Source: Malaya genurostris (Eukaryota; Arthropoda; Insecta; Diptera; Culicidae). Taken from it: a stretch of DNA of 64,000 nt. Shown here in pieces: positions 55,163 to 64,000 of this stretch. Every line of letters begins with the position of its first letter. Positions within the stretch are counted from its first letter, which is position 1. The notes under the pieces are model-generated. The model saw only the letters and a program-made list of their open reading frames with translations, did no database searches and was not told the DNA's origin. The DNA lies in the NCBI RefSeq assembly GCF_030247185.1, contig NC_080572.1, positions 248,092,570-248,156,569 of the forward strand. Reading direction: 5' to 3'. A program made the translations under genes and the position numbers.

Positions 55163-56097
55163 TGAATAAATCTTCCTAAAAAATTTTGTGGTGGTGTTTG
55201 AGCATTGTTAGAATTATTCGGAATAACAGTAATATTACCGTTAGTTTGTGCATTCGGGGCAGCATGTTGATTATTCGGTTGTTCTGGTTGTACGAGGAGC
55301 ATTCGAGGGTTTCGATTATTATAAGCTCCGCGACTGTAACCTCTGTTATTGTAATTATGCCAGTTTTGTCTGTTTGAATTAAAATTGTTTCGGTATGTGT
55401 TGCGGTAGTTTTGGTGTCCTCTGGAAATAGTTCTGCTATTATTATAGTTATTGTAATGTCCGGGGTGCCCATTGCGATGTGAGTATTGTCCACCAGACGT
55501 ATTTGGTCTTCCACGCCCGCGACTAGTGTGTCGTGTGGTAAAAATTTGAGCAGCGTTGCTCGTTTCTGTAGTGTTCTCTCTTACCTTTTGGGTTGCTGCA
55601 TTAATGTCAGCAAAATTGCCCGCTTTTAGTATGATTTTTATTTCTTGGGACGTTACTCCTCTAATAAGAGAGTTCAGTCCGCTTTTGGTTGCTAACGAAT
55701 TAGCCGTCTGCTCTGGGACTCCCTGAGCTAGATAGGTACATTTTAGCCGTAATGTAAGGTTTTCAATTTCTTCGCATAATTCACTGGTTTTAGTGCTTTT
55801 CACCTGATTCAATTTAGCTACTATGGAGTCCGGGGACTCACTTACTTTACAGCGTCTTTCGACGTCGTCTGCTAACGCTTGTAGTGTATCGCAGTTTCCT
55901 AGTCCTAGCCGGGCTTTACCGGTTAGTCTAGTTTTAACGAATTTTAATGCCGTTGCTAGTTGGTTTGCTGGTGTCAATTCAGCCAGTAAACTTACGGCGT
56001 CTGTAAACGATGATAGTGAGTCTGCAGAGCCATCGTACATGGGTACGATGGCAGTCGCCTGCTTCACGTCAAATATTGCGTCGGTCATTATCTTCAT
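55159..56097 (-). CDS. Gypsy gag, structural protein without zinc knuckle
   Basis: 312 codons, uninterrupted. The N-terminal 190 residues are a helical capsid-like domain with Ala/Leu/Lys-rich segments ('AELTPANQLATALKFVKTRL'). The last 110 are Asn/Arg/Gly/Tyr-rich ('RGRGRPNTSGG', 'YNNYNNSR', 'RNNFNSNRQNWHNYNNRGY') with no CCHC box. The basic Asn-rich tail probably binds RNA in place of a zinc knuckle, as in several insect Gypsy gags. The start is the first ATG after the roughly 700-bp leader. Expected to assemble into cytoplasmic virus-like particles. Confidence 0.85.
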   Translation of the reverse strand: MKIMTDAIFDVKQATAIVPMYDGSADSLSSFTDAVSLLAELTPANQLATALKFVKTRLTGKARLGLGNCDTLQALADDVERRCKVSESPDSIVAKLNQVKSTKTSELCEEIENLTLRLKCTYLAQGVPEQTANSLATKSGLNSLIRGVTSQEIKIILKAGNFADINAATQKVRENTTETSNAAQIFTTRHTSRGRGRPNTSGGQYSHRNGHPGHYNNYNNSRTISRGHQNYRNTYRNNFNSNRQNWHNYNNRGYSRGAYNNRNPRMLLVQPEQPNNQHAAPNAQTNGNITVIPNNSNNAQTPPQNFLGRFIQ

Positions 56098-56770
56098 TTT
56101 GTTTGATTCTACACCTAGACTACTTAATTTTTGGTTTTTCTGTTTTGTTTTTTTTTATTTCTTTCTTTTACTGAAAGGACATTCATGAAAAGTAGCTCAA
56201 TGAGAAGATAGAATATAAACAAAATAGGGATGATTGAGTGCTTTTTTTCTGAAGAATGGAAGAAATTTAGGGAAAAATACAAACCATTAGCACGTTTCTT
56301 TCGATTATAAAGTATAAATAAATTATAATCACAAAACATCTACAATAATTTATAAAAAATAAAGAGACATAAAACTCTTTAATTTTTCACTTCTTTCCCT
56401 TATTGTTAAATTAGTAGTAAATCACACACATTGTTTTTTCCTTTATGATTTCGCTGTTATTCTTTCTGGTTTTTTATTATCATTGTATTATCCTTATCCT
56501 AGTGCTTTGCTTGTTTATCTCATATTATGCTTTTGTTTATACTGTCCGACAAAGAAAACGGTTTTGTTCAGCAAATCAATGATCGAAATCTGCATCGTAT
56601 TTCAGCTGTTTTCTCTGAATAATGAATACAATTACGGATGATAATAATAGTAGAGTAAGTTATGCGTTTCATTTCTTCCTTTTTGCCACCAAAATGGTCT
56701 ATGATTAAACCTTAATCATTCACATTGTGTTAAATTTTACACATTTTCTTGTCCGTCTTGTTTCGACATT
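56098..56770 (-). other. Gypsy 5' leader between PBS and gag
   Basis: About 670 bp of AT-rich non-coding leader. It should contain the packaging signal, but no motif can be pinned down. Short frames here are not supported. Confidence 0.5.
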
Positions 56771-56808
56771 TCCGAAGATTGCAGGTTCGAGTCCTGTCAC
56801 GGTCGCCA
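56771..56808 (-). promoter_or_regulatory. Primer binding site complementary to the 3' half of tRNA-Arg
   Basis: On the plus strand the 38 nt read as the 3' half of an arginine tRNA: anticodon-stem strand TCCGA, variable AGATT, T-arm GCAGG-TTCGAGT-CCTGT, acceptor CACGGTC, G, then CCA directly against the LTR. On the element's own strand this is a primer binding site starting TGGCGACCGTGACAGG. Usual sites are about 18 nt. tRNA identity is from remembered insect tRNA-Arg(UCG) sequence. Confidence 0.85.
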
Positions 56809-57267
56809 TGTAGTGCTTTCGGATTAAGAACCAGAGTGGTTGACTGGTTTTTCAATAATGAATGTGTATTTTCATTTCTACTTATCTCTAGCCGTACAAT
56901 TATTCTTACCGTAACTTATCGTTTCCTACCGGACGTACCTGGAGCGGGAGAAATCGGAAAAACTATAGAGAGGGAGAGAATGTCATGCTAATGGAGAAGG
57001 ACTGGTAAAAACGTTCACAGCTGTGGCCCAGCTGTGATGTCATAGATTTGGTTATCGACCTCCGCTTTATGCAGGGCAAGCAATCACGAAATATATTGCT
57101 AGCTGCCTGCGCGGTGGACTTAGGTCGAGGTAAATGCGAACGCGCATTTCTGTAAGGTGTATGACCGGGATATCCAAATACGTGGAAATGTCGTATTTGG
57201 TTTGGGATTGAATGTAAACTGTACTTAGAATGGATCATGCTAGGATGGGATAATGTGTTATATTACA
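56809..57267 (-). repeat. 5' LTR (459 bp)
   Basis: Same sequence as 49744-50203 minus one T. It should hold the promoter and polyadenylation signals. I could not place a TATA box or initiator with confidence. Confidence 0.95.
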
Positions 57268-57271
57268 ACAC

Positions 57272-58172
57272 ATGCTTCTTCTGTAAACCGCTGCTAGACA
57301 GTGAGGCTTGCGATAGGTTTAACACACACTCACAAACACAATCGAATAGGTATAAAATTCACCCAAACCAAAAAACAATTATCGAAATGTGTAAAACCAT
57401 GTCAGTTTCATTCGTATTCACGTCATCCATTTGTCTCCCTGACATTACCCACTCGTCTTTTTTATCAGAAACTTCAGAAGTTTTGCAAATGCCTTTAAAG
57501 TGTATTAGCTGTAAATTTTTCATTTAGAAAAAGGCATTAATAAAATTAACATAAACTGTTTGTTATAATTGTACCATTTTTGTCATATGACGGAATTCGA
57601 GTTACACCCGAGATTTGAAGAAAGTTCGTGCTAACGCATTTGTTGCACCCTTTTAAAAATCAGTTTTTTTTCTGCTGATCATTTGTGGCATTGCTCTTAT
57701 ATTAAATTCGTTTGTCTTTACCAGGTTGCTGTTGATATACGTTATATAATTAATTGAATGTCATTAAATTTGTAGAAGTATTCAATCGCAATAAATTTAA
57801 AGTTTGTTTTAAAGTGATTGAATTTTAAATGAATATATTTTTTGTCCTTGTTTCTTCGAACGGGATGAAATTTCATGAAATCAACGTGAAACCAATCATT
57901 TCATCTATTCGAAACTAGTAACTAATAACATTCATTTATTCGAAACTAGTACCTCCACTTATCTTGCCGGATATCATTTTGAACCTTCTGAATCAAGTCA
58001 CAATGTGATAGAATGTATGATTGATTAATTGATAGGCGAAAAGCAGGTAGTGAAATAAAAGCACTTATTGTGTACTTGATTTGGTGAAATATTTACCGAA
58101 TAGTTTGTAATCATTTGTGTTTATTGATAATCTGACTGACACACAATTAATATCTAATAAGACTACATAACG
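57272..58172. other. AT-rich background, nothing recognised
   Basis: No gene, TIR or dispersed repeat recognised between the Gypsy element and the 8-bp array. A duplicated 'attcgaaactagta' block occurs near 57906-57955. Confidence 0.35.
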
Positions 58173-59214
58173 CTTTAATACTTTAATACTTTAATACTTT
58201 AATACTTTAATACTTTAATACTTTAATACTTTAATACTTTAATACTTTAATACTTTAATACTTTAATACTTTAATACTTTAATACTTTAATACTTTAATA
58301 CTTTAATACTTTAATACTTTAATACTTTAATACTTTAATACTTTAATACTTTAATACTTTAATACTTTAATACTTTAATACTTTAATACTTTAATACTTT
58401 AATACTTTAATACTTTAATACTTTAATACTTTAATACTTTAATACTTTAATACTTTAATACTTTAATACTTTAATACTTTAATACTTTAATACTTTAATA
58501 CTTTAATACTTTAATACTTTAATACTTTAATACTTTAATACTTTAATACTTTAATACTTTAATACTTTAATACTTTAATACTTTAATACTTTAATACTTT
58601 AATACTTTAATACTTTAATACTTTAATACTTTAATACTTTAATACTTTAATACTTTAATACTTTAATACTTTAATACTTTAATACTTTAATACTTTAATA
58701 CTTTAATACTTTAATACTTTAATACTTTAATACTTTAATACTTTAATACTTTAATACTTTAATACTTTAATACTTTAATACTTTAATACTTTAATACTTT
58801 AATACTTTAATACTTTAATACTTTAATACTTTAATACTTTAATACTTTAATACTTTAATACTTTAATACTTTAATACTTTAATACTTTAATACTTTAATA
58901 CTTTAATACTTTAATACTTTAATACTTTAATACTTTAATACTTTAATACTTTAATACTTTAATACTTTAATACTTTAATACTTTAATACTTTAATACTTT
59001 AATACTTTAATACTTTAATACTTTAATACTTTAATACTTTAATACTTTAATACTTTAATACTTTAATACTTTAATACTTTAATACTTTAATACTTTAATA
59101 CTTTAATACTTTAATACTTTAATACTTTAATACTTTAATACTTTAATACTTTAATACTTTAATACTTTAATACTTTAATACTTTAATACTTTAATACTTT
59201 AATACTTTAATACT
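58173..59214. repeat. Pure 8-bp tandem array (CTTTAATA)n, about 130 copies
   Basis: 1042 bp of uninterrupted CTTTAATA units. I saw no substitution or indel across the whole tract. Both strands are full of stops, so it is non-coding. It starts after 'tacataacg' and ends abruptly at 'gaaaatgattc'. Confidence 0.98.
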
Positions 59215-61305
59215 GAAAATGATTCAACATTTATAAATTTAAATTAATCGTTTGAAGAGTTCATTTGCAATTCCTTATTTTTAGACATGACGCCTAAATG
59301 TATTCGGCAGGGAAGACCATGATCACATCAATGCCTTTGAACCAGATTGACATATCATATCTGTACTATTTCTTTACTAGCATTGATCAGATAGTTCATG
59401 ATCCAAGAACTTTTGATCATAGTGTATAATCATGAGAATACACTCTTTTCTGAAATCATGACTCGTTTTGTTCATTTCTGGAATCGGACCGTGTCACCCG
59501 TTTACGATGCCACAACGACGAAAACAAGTAGAAAAAATCTGTCCAATTATTATGGTTAGTGCATGCTAGTGATAGTCAATAAATATATCTTATTTATGTA
59601 AATCAACCTCGGCCAATTTCTACGAACGAATAATGCACACGGATTCCAAAATAACACGAAAGCCATCTCGCAAGCGATCAAATTGCTCGGCACTCCAAAT
59701 CCACATCAATCACAACCTTGCCGACACCAGCCGAGCAGTCAGCCGCCTGAATTGACCTAAAAATGGAGACAATAAATTAGCATCAACTCCAGTGATTATT
59801 TACCACAATCAGCCATCAATCTAAATCGATTATCGAAAGTCCTAATCAGAACCGTCCGCGGGCAGCAGCGTCGAACATCGGTTTGGTGGTAGGCTGAGTA
59901 GGCCCACCAAACACCTGAAGGTACGAACGACGTCGAAACGGCACTAACTACCACCATTCACTTATTATCATTCCAGCACCAAGAAACCTTGCGCCGCAAC
60001 CCCGCGGTAACGCCAGCCGCGATTGCGCCGTGGTGCCGTGACTTCTGAGCGATCGCGGCGACGCCGACGAGCTGGTCCAACGTCTTGCACTACCGCCGAT
60101 TGCTCAAGAAGTCCTCGTTCCCTTCCACAGGCTGTGGCAGCCATTTCCAAACCCCACTGGATATGACTTCAACACCCCATCCAAGTGAAACCCCATCGCC
60201 CTCCCGCAAACCGCATTCCCACCCCGCATATCGGCGACAGTCGCGCAGCCTGCTTTAGCCCATGGTTGACTCGGTTTAGGCAGGCACTTTAGTTCCAACT
60301 GGTGCACAAACGGTTTTGTCGGTGTGACATAGATGTTGCATTCCAATCATTGGCGTACGTTTACTTTTCGTCTCCTCGCGGTTCACCTTCGGAAAGCTAT
60401 AATAATGCATACTACATATATATGTATTCGAACACAAAACCCGTGTCTGATGGTAGATCGTGACAAAAATGGGCACGAAAGACATTGAATTATTTCTGGA
60501 GAAAAAAAAATTATCGCATCGGTTGTCCCGAATCGGTTTTGGACCTCCCTAGAAGTAATGAAAAATTTCCTTTCGACGCTGTAACCTTGACGCGCTCCAG
60601 CTTAATTACGCTTGCTGTCAAATTACGATCTCGCAAGGCTGTCCCGTTCTTCTAAAGGCTCGGAATCCCCCCATTTTTTCCCCGTCGCGTGCGAAGTATC
60701 CCGAATGGCATTGACCTGAATAGCGGTAGCCGAATATACACAATGTATGAATGCCATGCGCACTTTCCCGATGAGGCGTTCTGTAAAATTTTCCGCTCGC
60801 AACAAGTCGCTAGTAGTCGAAGCGTCGAAATTTGCGGCGACGTCGCTTTTGGAGTTCTGCTGTAACTTGGTCCTACTTCACGGATGTTGGGGTTGGGTTT
60901 GGCTTGGGTTGAACCCTAGGGATGAAGCAGTGCCGTCTCGGGTCGCTATGTGCGGTTCTCTGTTGAATCGTGTTATTATTGATTGCTATCGAAACTGTTG
61001 ACTGCTTTCTTATTATGTCGTTTATTGAATTGAATTAAACTGAAAGCGGATTTTCGGTAAATCAATTTCGTCTGTATGTGTATGTGCCATTCGGCAAATG
61101 AAAGATTAACATTCCATTCTGTAAAATGGGTTTGAATCTATTATCGTTGTTTGATTATTTCATTTTCACGCTCACAGAATGTGTGTAAGGTAAATTTCAT
61201 TGGTGTAATATCCTTTCTGATGACTAGAGCGAGAACGAGTGACAACTGACAACTGGTCATCGCAGAATGTGAACATTCAAGGATTTTTGGTTCGTACAAA
61301 AAAGC
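59215..61305. other. Background with a GC-rich island at 59850-60310
   Basis: 59850-60310 is GC-rich, preceded by an acceptor-like 'ttatcattccag' (59965-59976). Open frames there (59968-60346 minus) have no domains. Another GC-richer patch lies at 60590-60960. Possibly an untranslated exon or promoter of a host gene. No gene can be called. Confidence 0.35.
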
Positions 61306-61309
61306 ACAT

Positions 61310-61430
61310 ATTCTGTTTCATTTTTTCTTCGCGTTTCGCCTTCGGCTAATCAGTGCTGCTTGAGCTGCTAGACGGAGATGGCAGTTCAATTTGAACTGCT
61401 ACCTGGGTAGATGTAAAAGTCAAACAAAGA
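61310..61430. repeat. Family D fragment
   Basis: Contains 'gcgtttcgccttcggctaat', 'cagtgctgcttgagc' and 'gttcaatttgaactgctacc', matching family D modules at 42770-42850. Confidence 0.5.
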
Positions 61431-61957
61431 ACAAAATAATAACAAATTTTGCCATGCCATCATAACGATACTTGATATTTTCGTAATATTTCATCTAGAG
61501 AATCAAGAAATTGTACAATATGTGTTTAGCAACTAAATTAGTTATTATATCTAATTTCGTTATTGATGAGTTATTCCAATTTTATTAAGCAAAATTGATC
61601 CAGTAGTTCTATCTTCAAATTAAATACAATTGAATAAACTGCATCAGAATCAGATAAGAAAAATTCTAATTATATTATTCAATTCTAAATGCTAGAATAA
61701 AAAAATAACTGAAAAATTCTTCTTCTCAAAATATTTTATTTTTGGTTTGATATTACAATGACATGATTTTATATTTTCTCATGAAGACTTTGTTATGAAT
61801 TTTGGTATCAAACTAAATAATGTAAATTTCTACCATTGAGATGTTCTGTTTTAATAATAAAATAGTGACTGTGAAAATAGTGACTTTGTGAGTGTAATGA
61901 CGTGATATAACATAGTGGAATTCAACGGTACAACAACAGTACTATAAATGTAATAGG
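61431..61957. other. AT-rich background, nothing recognised
   Basis: Very AT-rich, with no gene or repeat family recognised. Confidence 0.35.

Positions 61958-62047
<90 letters not shown>
61958..62047 (+). repeat. (ATT)30 microsatellite
   Basis: Ninety bases of pure ATT. The isoleucine-rich minus frame across it is an artefact of the repeat. Confidence 0.97.
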
Positions 62048-62134
62048 GACATCATTACACAACGTGTATGGAATAGAACAAAGCACGCCTTGTTCGTTTT
62101 GTGTTTTCTTCTTCTTTCGGTGTTGTACATATTG

Positions 62135-62380
62135 TCACTTTGAAAACTTTGACACTCATCGCCCTGTAACTGCGGAACCGGAAGTCGGATCCGGATGAAA
62201 TTTCACAGTAGCTTTAAAAACGGTATGAACTTTATTTCAAATCAAGATTTGTCAAAATCGGTTCAAGCATCGCAGAGAAATCGAAGTGAATTTTGTTCTA
62301 GGAGTTTTTCCTCTCCACTTTCGGTGCTCTCGGAACAGGAAAAGAGGAGACCAGTAGTGCCGAATTAAGTTTTCATGCCC
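62135..62380 (+). repeat. Dispersed repeat family A, copy
   Basis: 'gcggaaccggaagtcggatc', 'cggatgaaatttcacag', 'tttgtcaaaatcggttcaag' and 'catcgcagagaaatcgaagt' mark one family A unit, diverging into unrelated sequence after about 62300. Confidence 0.6.
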
Positions 62381-62389
62381 ACACGGAGA

Positions 62390-62700
62390 ACCCTTCGATC
62401 ATAAAATTGCGATATCGCAGTTTTTGATTTTTGCGATAGTTGATTTAACTAATTTCTTTTTGATTCAACCAAAATGGTTTTTGATTTGCATATATTCAAG
62501 TAGTTGAGAAATATGTTCTTTTGAATGCTGGCAAATGCCGGAGACAGTTGAAAGCAAAACAATAATCGCAATGCAAAGTCAACAACTTTTTTAGTTGAAA
62601 TCTGTTCGCGTCGCTTCAAAATGTCAATGAAAACAACATCGACGGTTAAAGCGTTTGGTGAAATTGTGTTCATTCGATTTGAGAATTTTATGATAACAAG
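62390..62700. repeat. MITE-like repeat family E, copy 2
   Basis: Ends carry 'gatcataaaatt' and the inverted 'aattttatgataac'. The interior has 'ttgatttaactaatttc' and 'acaacttttttagttgaaat', like 4030-4330 and 63270-63540. A 74-codon frame on the minus strand is unsupported. Confidence 0.45.
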
Positions 62701-62904
62701 TGTTTATCTAACAGCGGTGTTGTGATAAAGTTAACCTCGTTTGAGATGAAAAAGATTTGGTGACAAATTAGAAAATGTTAATGAATGATCATCTCGTAAT
62801 CTTTCAGGTATGCGCAAAAATTTTATGCTTCAAATTTGATCATTATTTACTTCCAGCAGACTGTTTTACTTCCACCTGTTTGTTACCGGTAATGATGTTC
62901 ATGC

Positions 62905-63060
62905 ATTAGCAATAAAACGCTTTTTGACATGAATTTAATTTATAAAAGTAACAGGAGCGAAGGGTTTCAAACGCACAGAACGCGCTGCGTTTGAATGGCG
63001 CGTTTGAATTGCCGTCGCAAAATTCCAATTCTCAGCGGTTGATGCACCCAAGATCATATA
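62905..63060. repeat. Family C repeat, copy 2
   Basis: 'aaaacgctttttgacatgaa', then 'ataaaagtaacaggagcga' as in 4640-4790, followed by a GC-richer 'cgctgcgtttgaatggcgcg' stretch not shared in detail. Confidence 0.45.
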
Positions 63061-63269
63061 ATTTGACTAAAATTATCAGTGCATAACTTAAGTTCAACCG
63101 TTTGAAGGCATCATTTTCGGTAAATTTAATAATTTCGCTAATTTACTCGCCCCTCCGGGCACTTTTGCTGATTAAAAACGGTTTTCTACATCAATCATTT
63201 CCGATCGAATCAGAAGTATATTTTTTAGAATTTAGATCTTTACTGATCTCAAAACAAATAAACAAATAA

Positions 63270-63540
63270 AACCGATTTATTTTCCAACTAACAGAATTTT
63301 GTTTCAATAACAACACCAGTTATTTCAACTAAAATATTTGTTGAAATTGAAAGGTATGTGTCCTCAATAATTGACAGCATTTTTTTTCAAACAGTTAAAT
63401 TAGTTGTTTCAACCATCGTTTCTGCTAATCGAAAAACAAAAATGACAGTTTAGTTAAAACAACAATCGATTAGTTGTACCAAATTTTAACCAATCGAATT
63501 CAGAAAATCAACTAATATTCTGGTTGAAATGGGATCGCGG
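63270..63540. repeat. MITE-like repeat family E, copy 3
   Basis: Repeated 'ttagttgtttcaac' and 'tttcaactaaaatatttgtt' modules in both orientations, starting 'tttccaactaacagaatttt' and ending 'tctggttgaaatgg'. Confidence 0.45.
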
Positions 63541-63639
63541 GTGGTTCCGTGCACAAACTAACAAGCTCTGCAAACTAGAACTACTTGTACCTGTTTTTAA
63601 CCATCGTTCGTGGGAAAGTACTAATAAAATTGGTAATTT

Positions 63640-63946
63640 TCCACTTATCACGCTTTAGTTCCGGGACCGGAAGTCGGATTTAGACAAAATGTTCCACAAA
63701 TTTTTAGGATATTATAAGACCTTTCATTTCAATCTTAGTTTGTGAAAATCGGTTGAGTTGTTCCAGAGATAATTGAGTGTAAACTTTTTCTCAAATTTTC
63801 ACATATTGCCATAGAACTCCGGAACCGGAAGTTACATTCAAATGAAATTCAATAGCAAGCTATGGAACCATAATACCTTTTATTTGAATCTTAGTGTGTG
63901 AAAATCGGTTTAGCCATCTTTGAAAAAAGTGAGTGCATATTTTTGT

Positions 63947-63988
<42 letters not shown>

Positions 63989-64000
63989 TTTGCTCAGTTC
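63640..64000 (+). repeat. Dispersed repeat family A, truncated by the window end
   Basis: Two tandem units ('cgggaccggaagtcggattt', then 'ccggaaccggaagttacatt'), each followed by 'acctttcattt/accttttattt', 'ga[at]aatcggtt[gt]ag' and a terminal CA run (63955-63984) with 'cagacatttgctcagttc'. Continues beyond the window. Confidence 0.7.

Larger units (their letters stand above)
49744..57267 (-). mobile_element. Ty3/Gypsy LTR retrotransposon, young
   Basis: A 7524-bp element on the minus strand, flanked by ACAC (49740-49743 and 57268-57271). The order is 5' LTR (56809-57267), primer binding site, gag, pol (protease, RT, RNase H, integrase), a duplicated 3' segment and 3' LTR (49744-50203). The LTRs differ by one T in a T run, so insertion was very recent. 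No env-like gene lies between pol and the 3' LTR. One nonsense codon in pol and a 1228-bp tandem duplication are the visible defects. Confidence 0.95.

Noticed and set aside
56771..56808. tRNA-Arg gene
   Set aside because: Only the 3' half is present, it ends in an encoded CCA and abuts the LTR. It is the primer binding site of the Gypsy element.
58173..59214. CRISPR array or telomere
   Set aside because: The 8-bp units have no spacers, and the unit does not resemble insect telomere repeats such as TTAGG.
61942..62130. Isoleucine-rich peptide on the minus strand
   Set aside because: It is a direct translation of the (ATT)30 microsatellite.

Overview
The window is an AT-rich, repeat-dense stretch of animal nuclear DNA, most likely from a culicine mosquito. 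The evidence is a DD37E IS630-Tc1-mariner element of the type described from mosquitoes, Jockey-, R1-, RTE- and CR1/Jockey-type non-LTR retrotransposons, many culicine-style MITE-like repeats, and a Ty3/Gypsy element. Species cannot be named from sequence alone. I found no convincing host protein-coding gene. Nearly every recognisable protein is a transposable-element (TE) protein, most of them broken. The non-TE background looks intergenic or intronic, with a few GC-richer islands (1-720, 23160-23570, 31500-31860, 44600-45000, 59850-60310) that could be host regulatory DNA or untranslated exons.

Layout. 1-10255: background with dispersed repeats (called families A, C, D and E here), a decayed Jockey relic (5036-6395), a MITE with long inverted repeats (8077-8428), a truncated mariner (8484-9037) and a possible Penelope-type hairpin. 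10270-17573: a full-length Jockey-clade element with defined 5' end, poly-A and 14-bp target site duplication (TSD). It carries intact ORF1, frameshifted ORF2, and a nested 5'-truncated, RNase H-bearing non-LTR element (14703-17212) flanked by an exceptionally long 121-bp direct repeat. 19178-20497: a truncated CR1/Jockey-like element inside repeat family B. 20833-23029: a foldback MITE, a degenerate tandem array, and a foldback derivative of a DD41D (rosa-like) transposon. 24740-25730: RTE fragment. 26870-28860: two mariner relics. 29600-30480: family A, split by a second foldback MITE. 32850-36312: two mariner internal-deletion derivatives, a nested 97-bp hAT-type MITE, a Tc1-like N-terminal remnant and a DD37E pseudo-element. 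36704-41763: an R1-clade (Waldo-like) element sitting in a (TATG)n microsatellite. 42600-43990: repeat D and a family A tandem array. 46395-46990: broken gag-like gene. 47193-48417: non-autonomous element with a pogo-like helix-turn-helix remnant. 49096-49630: a second Jockey 3' fragment. 49744-57267: a very young Ty3/Gypsy element (near-identical LTRs, ACAC TSD, tRNA-Arg-type primer binding site, gag, pol with one nonsense codon, and a 1228-bp internal duplication). 58173-59214: about 130 uninterrupted copies of an 8-bp unit. 59215-64000: background, a 30-copy (ATT)n tract and more family A, C and E repeats.

The best leads are: the 38-nt primer binding site in the Gypsy element, which ends at the anticodon stem/loop boundary of the tRNA; the microsatellite-targeted R1 element; the 121-bp TSD-like repeat; the DD41D element whose left end is an inverted copy of its right end; and the pure 8-bp array. 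Coordinates come from reading the sequence by eye. Family assignments rest on motifs and remembered family features, with no database search.
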